Assembly: GCA_002482845.1 (NCBI GenBank)
Contig: DLGT01000096.1
Coordinates: 1-64,000 of the forward strand
DNA: 64,000 bases
Direction: 5' to 3'
Origin: Saprospiraceae bacterium UBA7687
Lineage (GTDB): Bacteria; Bacteroidota; Bacteroidia; Chitinophagales; Saprospiraceae
Each line of letters opens with the position of its first letter. The first letter of the stretch is position 1. The notes under the pieces are model-generated. The model worked only from the letters and a program-made list of their open reading frames with translations. It did not search any database and was not told the DNA's origin. Made by a program: the position numbers and the translations under genes. Positions 61,516 to 64,000 of this stretch are shown one piece after another.

Positions 61516-63846
61516 CTATTTTACGATCACTAGTTTTTGTGCTACCGATTTACCACGTATGATGTACATGGCTTCTGGCAGCTGAGAGATATCTACATAA
61601 TCACCTTCTGTGGCTGCGATATTCATTACTACACGGCCATTAAGGTCCATCACTTGTAGGCTTTCGTTAGGATTGGACACGTAGATGGCGCTGTGGGCTG
61701 GATTTGGCCTTATGACAAATGTCTGTTCGTATGTGTCTACAGTGTAAGATGTACCTTCGTTATTGGCATTAAACGTATGATTACCTATCACAAAAGGACC
61801 TGTACCATTAGGAATTCTGGCAGATGTTTTGTCTGTTGTTTGCGCACCATAAGCGATACTATCTAAGATATTACTACTCGCATCTAGCAGGAAAATGTAT
61901 TCTCCACCTGCGGACAACTTGAAATTAACATGTAGTGGACCCTTCTCTTGCTCTTCGTCTGCCCATATGATTAGGTATCCATTAGGTGCAATGACTGTAC
62001 CTGCCGGTAGTTGGAATTTGGCAAGATTAGCTGGATTATCACTTACGAAATATCCACTCATATCTATCGCTTCATCAGTGGCATTATACAATTCTATCCA
62101 GTCTTCAGCATCTCCTGCTTCATCTAGGACGCTACCATTATTGGAGGCCATAAACTCATTGATGACTACTGTTTTTTCTGAAAGGACTTTCGGGGCAACA
62201 TCAAAGTACAAAAACTTATGCTCTGCACCTGATGGGAAATAAGTTGTACTTCCTGCAGTATCCGCTCCTATTGCTTCTATATAATATTTCACTAAACTAC
62301 CTGTACTGAATCCTGGTAAAGTCACTGAATATATACCATCATTTGCATTTAGATCGCCATGACTGCCATCATCATACATTAGCAATGAAGTGAAAACTCC
62401 AGAAAATCCTATGCCATAATGCAACACTACACTGCTGAGTCCAGCATTGAAACTGACTTGTGATGTGATCAAGACTTCATTCTCGCTTGTGACATTGGCC
62501 CATTGCTCACCATCAACTGTGTAAGGTGCATTGGCGATGTTAGGACTTGCCACTTTGACCTCAGCATTTGATAATAGACTTGTTTTTCTATTTTTAATAA
62601 AATTCTTTAAGACCGTTATTTCAGCAGTATAAGCAGCATTTGTGGTCACTTTTTTTGTATCCGCAAACACGGCACTTTGTATGAGTGCATTGTATTGATC
62701 GATGATGGCATTTACTTTGGTTTCGTCCAATTCATCGGTAACTAGGGTTCGTATATGTGCAAGATACCTTTGTCTAAAAGTAGGTATGGCCAAGATTTTA
62801 TTTAATAATGGATAATTGACTTTGTTCGCATTGTAAAATGGTGACCAAGTCACACGATCAGCTCCGAAGGTGCTATTTGCATCATAGTCGTAGGTAGACC
62901 ATCTACCTGTGACAGCGTCTTTATATAGGTAATAATCCATTTTGCCTTTGTAAATATAACTGTCATCATCGACAAATACATTTTCTACTGCAAGGTGCCA
63001 TAAAATTTTGTCTATATCAAAAGCAGTTGGCGCTACATTTACTAAGTCAGAGCCACTATTGTTTAAGATCGCACAAGCATCTTTAAGCTCTTGCCATACA
63101 GTGGTGCTCACATCAGAACTCTTAAGTGTGTAGTATTTCTGATACTTTGTGGTGTCTTCTCCTAGATAGTTTAAGGCAGCAGTGCCATCTCCCCACTGTG
63201 GACCACCCATACCACCGGGACCAGTGGAACTACCATCAGGCACATCTGCTCTCATATTGATACCATCGTTGTTTTCATGCCATTCTTCTAGGAAATCTTT
63301 ATTGAGCTGTTGTACATTCAGGTAGACACCCCAATCTTGATCATTGATATACAATCTTACAAAATTGGCTTTTGCAGAAGGTGTGTAAGGCCTGATCAAA
63401 TGATAATAGAGTACTTCGCGCATAAATGATGGGTCTTGCCACGCATTGTTCAGATTGAGGGTTTTGTATCCTGCTAATTTCTGGTCATCCTTAAATGCAT
63501 CTGTAGAAATATTAAATGATTTTTTCTGAGACTGATTCATAAAGTAAGAAGTCTGGCCTTTAAATCTGATACCTACACTGTCTAATTGTGTGTTTTTATA
63601 TTTTAAATTGCAAGGAATATCTGTTTTTGTATTGTAATTGGTGGTGAGTAGTGACCAATAATTGGATTGAGGAAAGTACAACCTTATTTCTTCCAGCGTT
63701 GATTCATCATAGAGACCTTCAGACGTATTTTCTCCTGCACTCATGATGTGGCTTTCTGAGTGTTTTGTCCATTGTGAAGGTAGTGATTGTGCGAAAATAA
63801 CTGCGTAACAAAATAGGGAAGTGGCAGCAGAAAGAATAAACTTCAT
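61516..63846 (-). CDS. Secreted CotH-type protein with lamin-tail domain and T9SS (type A) domain
   Basis: From ATG 63846 the product is 776 aa, with signal peptide MKFILSAATSLFCYAVIFAQ. A CotH-type kinase-like domain spans about 50-440: VGIRFKGQTSYF, KKSFNISTDAF, LNLNNAWQDPSFMRE, and RWSTYDYDANSTFG (about 325). A chitobiase/Ig-like module follows, then a lamin-tail (LTD) domain (about 560-680; VVINEFMASNNGS, DWIELYNATDE) and a type A T9SS sorting domain (RPNPAHSAI to QKLVIVK). The frame is open to ATG 63885, but the signal peptide begins at 63846. Substrate unknown. Compared with the CotH protein at 48410, it differs in having the LTD domain. Confidence 0.9.
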   Translation of the reverse strand: MKFILSAATSLFCYAVIFAQSLPSQWTKHSESHIMSAGENTSEGLYDESTLEEIRLYFPQSNYWSLLTTNYNTKTDIPCNLKYKNTQLDSVGIRFKGQTSYFMNQSQKKSFNISTDAFKDDQKLAGYKTLNLNNAWQDPSFMREVLYYHLIRPYTPSAKANFVRLYINDQDWGVYLNVQQLNKDFLEEWHENNDGINMRADVPDGSSTGPGGMGGPQWGDGTAALNYLGEDTTKYQKYYTLKSSDVSTTVWQELKDACAILNNSGSDLVNVAPTAFDIDKILWHLAVENVFVDDDSYIYKGKMDYYLYKDAVTGRWSTYDYDANSTFGADRVTWSPFYNANKVNYPLLNKILAIPTFRQRYLAHIRTLVTDELDETKVNAIIDQYNALIQSAVFADTKKVTTNAAYTAEITVLKNFIKNRKTSLLSNAEVKVASPNIANAPYTVDGEQWANVTSENEVLITSQVSFNAGLSSVVLHYGIGFSGVFTSLLMYDDGSHGDLNANDGIYSVTLPGFSTGSLVKYYIEAIGADTAGSTTYFPSGAEHKFLYFDVAPKVLSEKTVVINEFMASNNGSVLDEAGDAEDWIELYNATDEAIDMSGYFVSDNPANLAKFQLPAGTVIAPNGYLIIWADEEQEKGPLHVNFKLSAGGEYIFLLDASSNILDSIAYGAQTTDKTSARIPNGTGPFVIGNHTFNANNEGTSYTVDTYEQTFVIRPNPAHSAIYVSNPNESLQVMDLNGRVVMNIAATEGDYVDISQLPEAMYIIRGKSVAQKLVIVK

Positions 63847-63916
63847 ATACTTTGAATTTAGATAGTGAATAGGCAAATAATGCATATTTAATGTGGCAAT
63901 ATTTATACTTAAGGAT

Positions 63917-63924
63917 CAAAGGTA
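63917..63924 (-). promoter_or_regulatory. -7 element TACCTTTG for the second CotH-type gene
   Basis: A perfect TAnnTTTG match on the minus strand, 71 bp before ATG 63846 and 32 bp before the alternative ATG 63885. Confidence 0.5.
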
Positions 63925-64000
63925 AGTTTTGTACTCTTATGATGCATAAAAATTGTAAGATTTGTAAATATGGTAGATATAAGAGTGAAAAATGTTAATC

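Noticed and set aside
1..64000. tRNA or rRNA genes
   Set aside because: No T-arm GTTCGAATC-type block with a paired acceptor stem was found in the intergenic regions, and no rRNA-like sequence is present.

Overview
This window reads as chromosome of a low-GC member of the Bacteroidota, most likely Saprospiraceae-like. The reasons are seven secreted proteins that end in type IX secretion (T9SS) sorting domains, SprB-type repeats, dockerin-like modules inside secreted proteins, A-rich leaders in place of strong Shine-Dalgarno sites, and repeated TAnnTTTG -7 promoter elements typical of the phylum. No tRNA, rRNA, CRISPR array, prophage or insertion-sequence transposase was seen.

Layout. 1-6547: a partial secreted protein, a DinB-like protein, a DUF202 membrane protein, a PLP enzyme, and a TPR sensor kinase divergent from its NarL-type regulator. 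A previously hidden 58-aa secreted-peptide gene with its own terminator lies between kinase and regulator. 6548-7684 is non-coding, with ten 21-bp tandem repeats and possible gene remnants. 7685-12106 is a giant secreted reprolysin-like metalloprotease. 12457-25792 is a surface-glycan locus: a YfhO-type membrane protein, then a tightly overlapping pseudaminic acid operon (pseB, pseC, pseF, a double acetyltransferase, pseI). It continues into an AT-richer second block: a second pseF, an oxidoreductase, an aminotransferase, a GT-B-like protein, an acetyltransferase and a Cys-rich glycosyltransferase-like protein. A family-4 glycosyltransferase (25828-27126, minus) and a SAM methyltransferase (33798-34691, minus) flank two large paralogous T9SS cargo proteins (27221-33785).

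34692-48168 is mostly housekeeping: a small membrane protein, a thioredoxin-fold protein, a prolyl oligopeptidase with an M20 dipeptidase, trmD, topA, a TPR/TonB-like protein, an arginine-deiminase-like enzyme with a thioesterase and a YihY/BrkB membrane protein, and ubiX. 48410-63846 holds four more T9SS cargo proteins (two CotH-type, one Omp28-like, one 1446-aa protein with a dockerin), a sixA-lipoprotein pair and a PhoB/PhoR-like pair, separated by intergenic repeat elements.

How it may fit together. The ps* genes should make CMP-pseudaminic acid, or a derivative if the second block adds an oxidation-amination-acetylation step. The usual UDP-sugar hydrolase PseG is not visible, so either it is elsewhere or another protein here replaces it. 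The secreted proteins embedded in the locus carry many D-S-(I/L/V/T) tripeptides, the known Bacteroidetes O-glycosylation motif, and so are natural candidates to receive the glycan. That link is inference.
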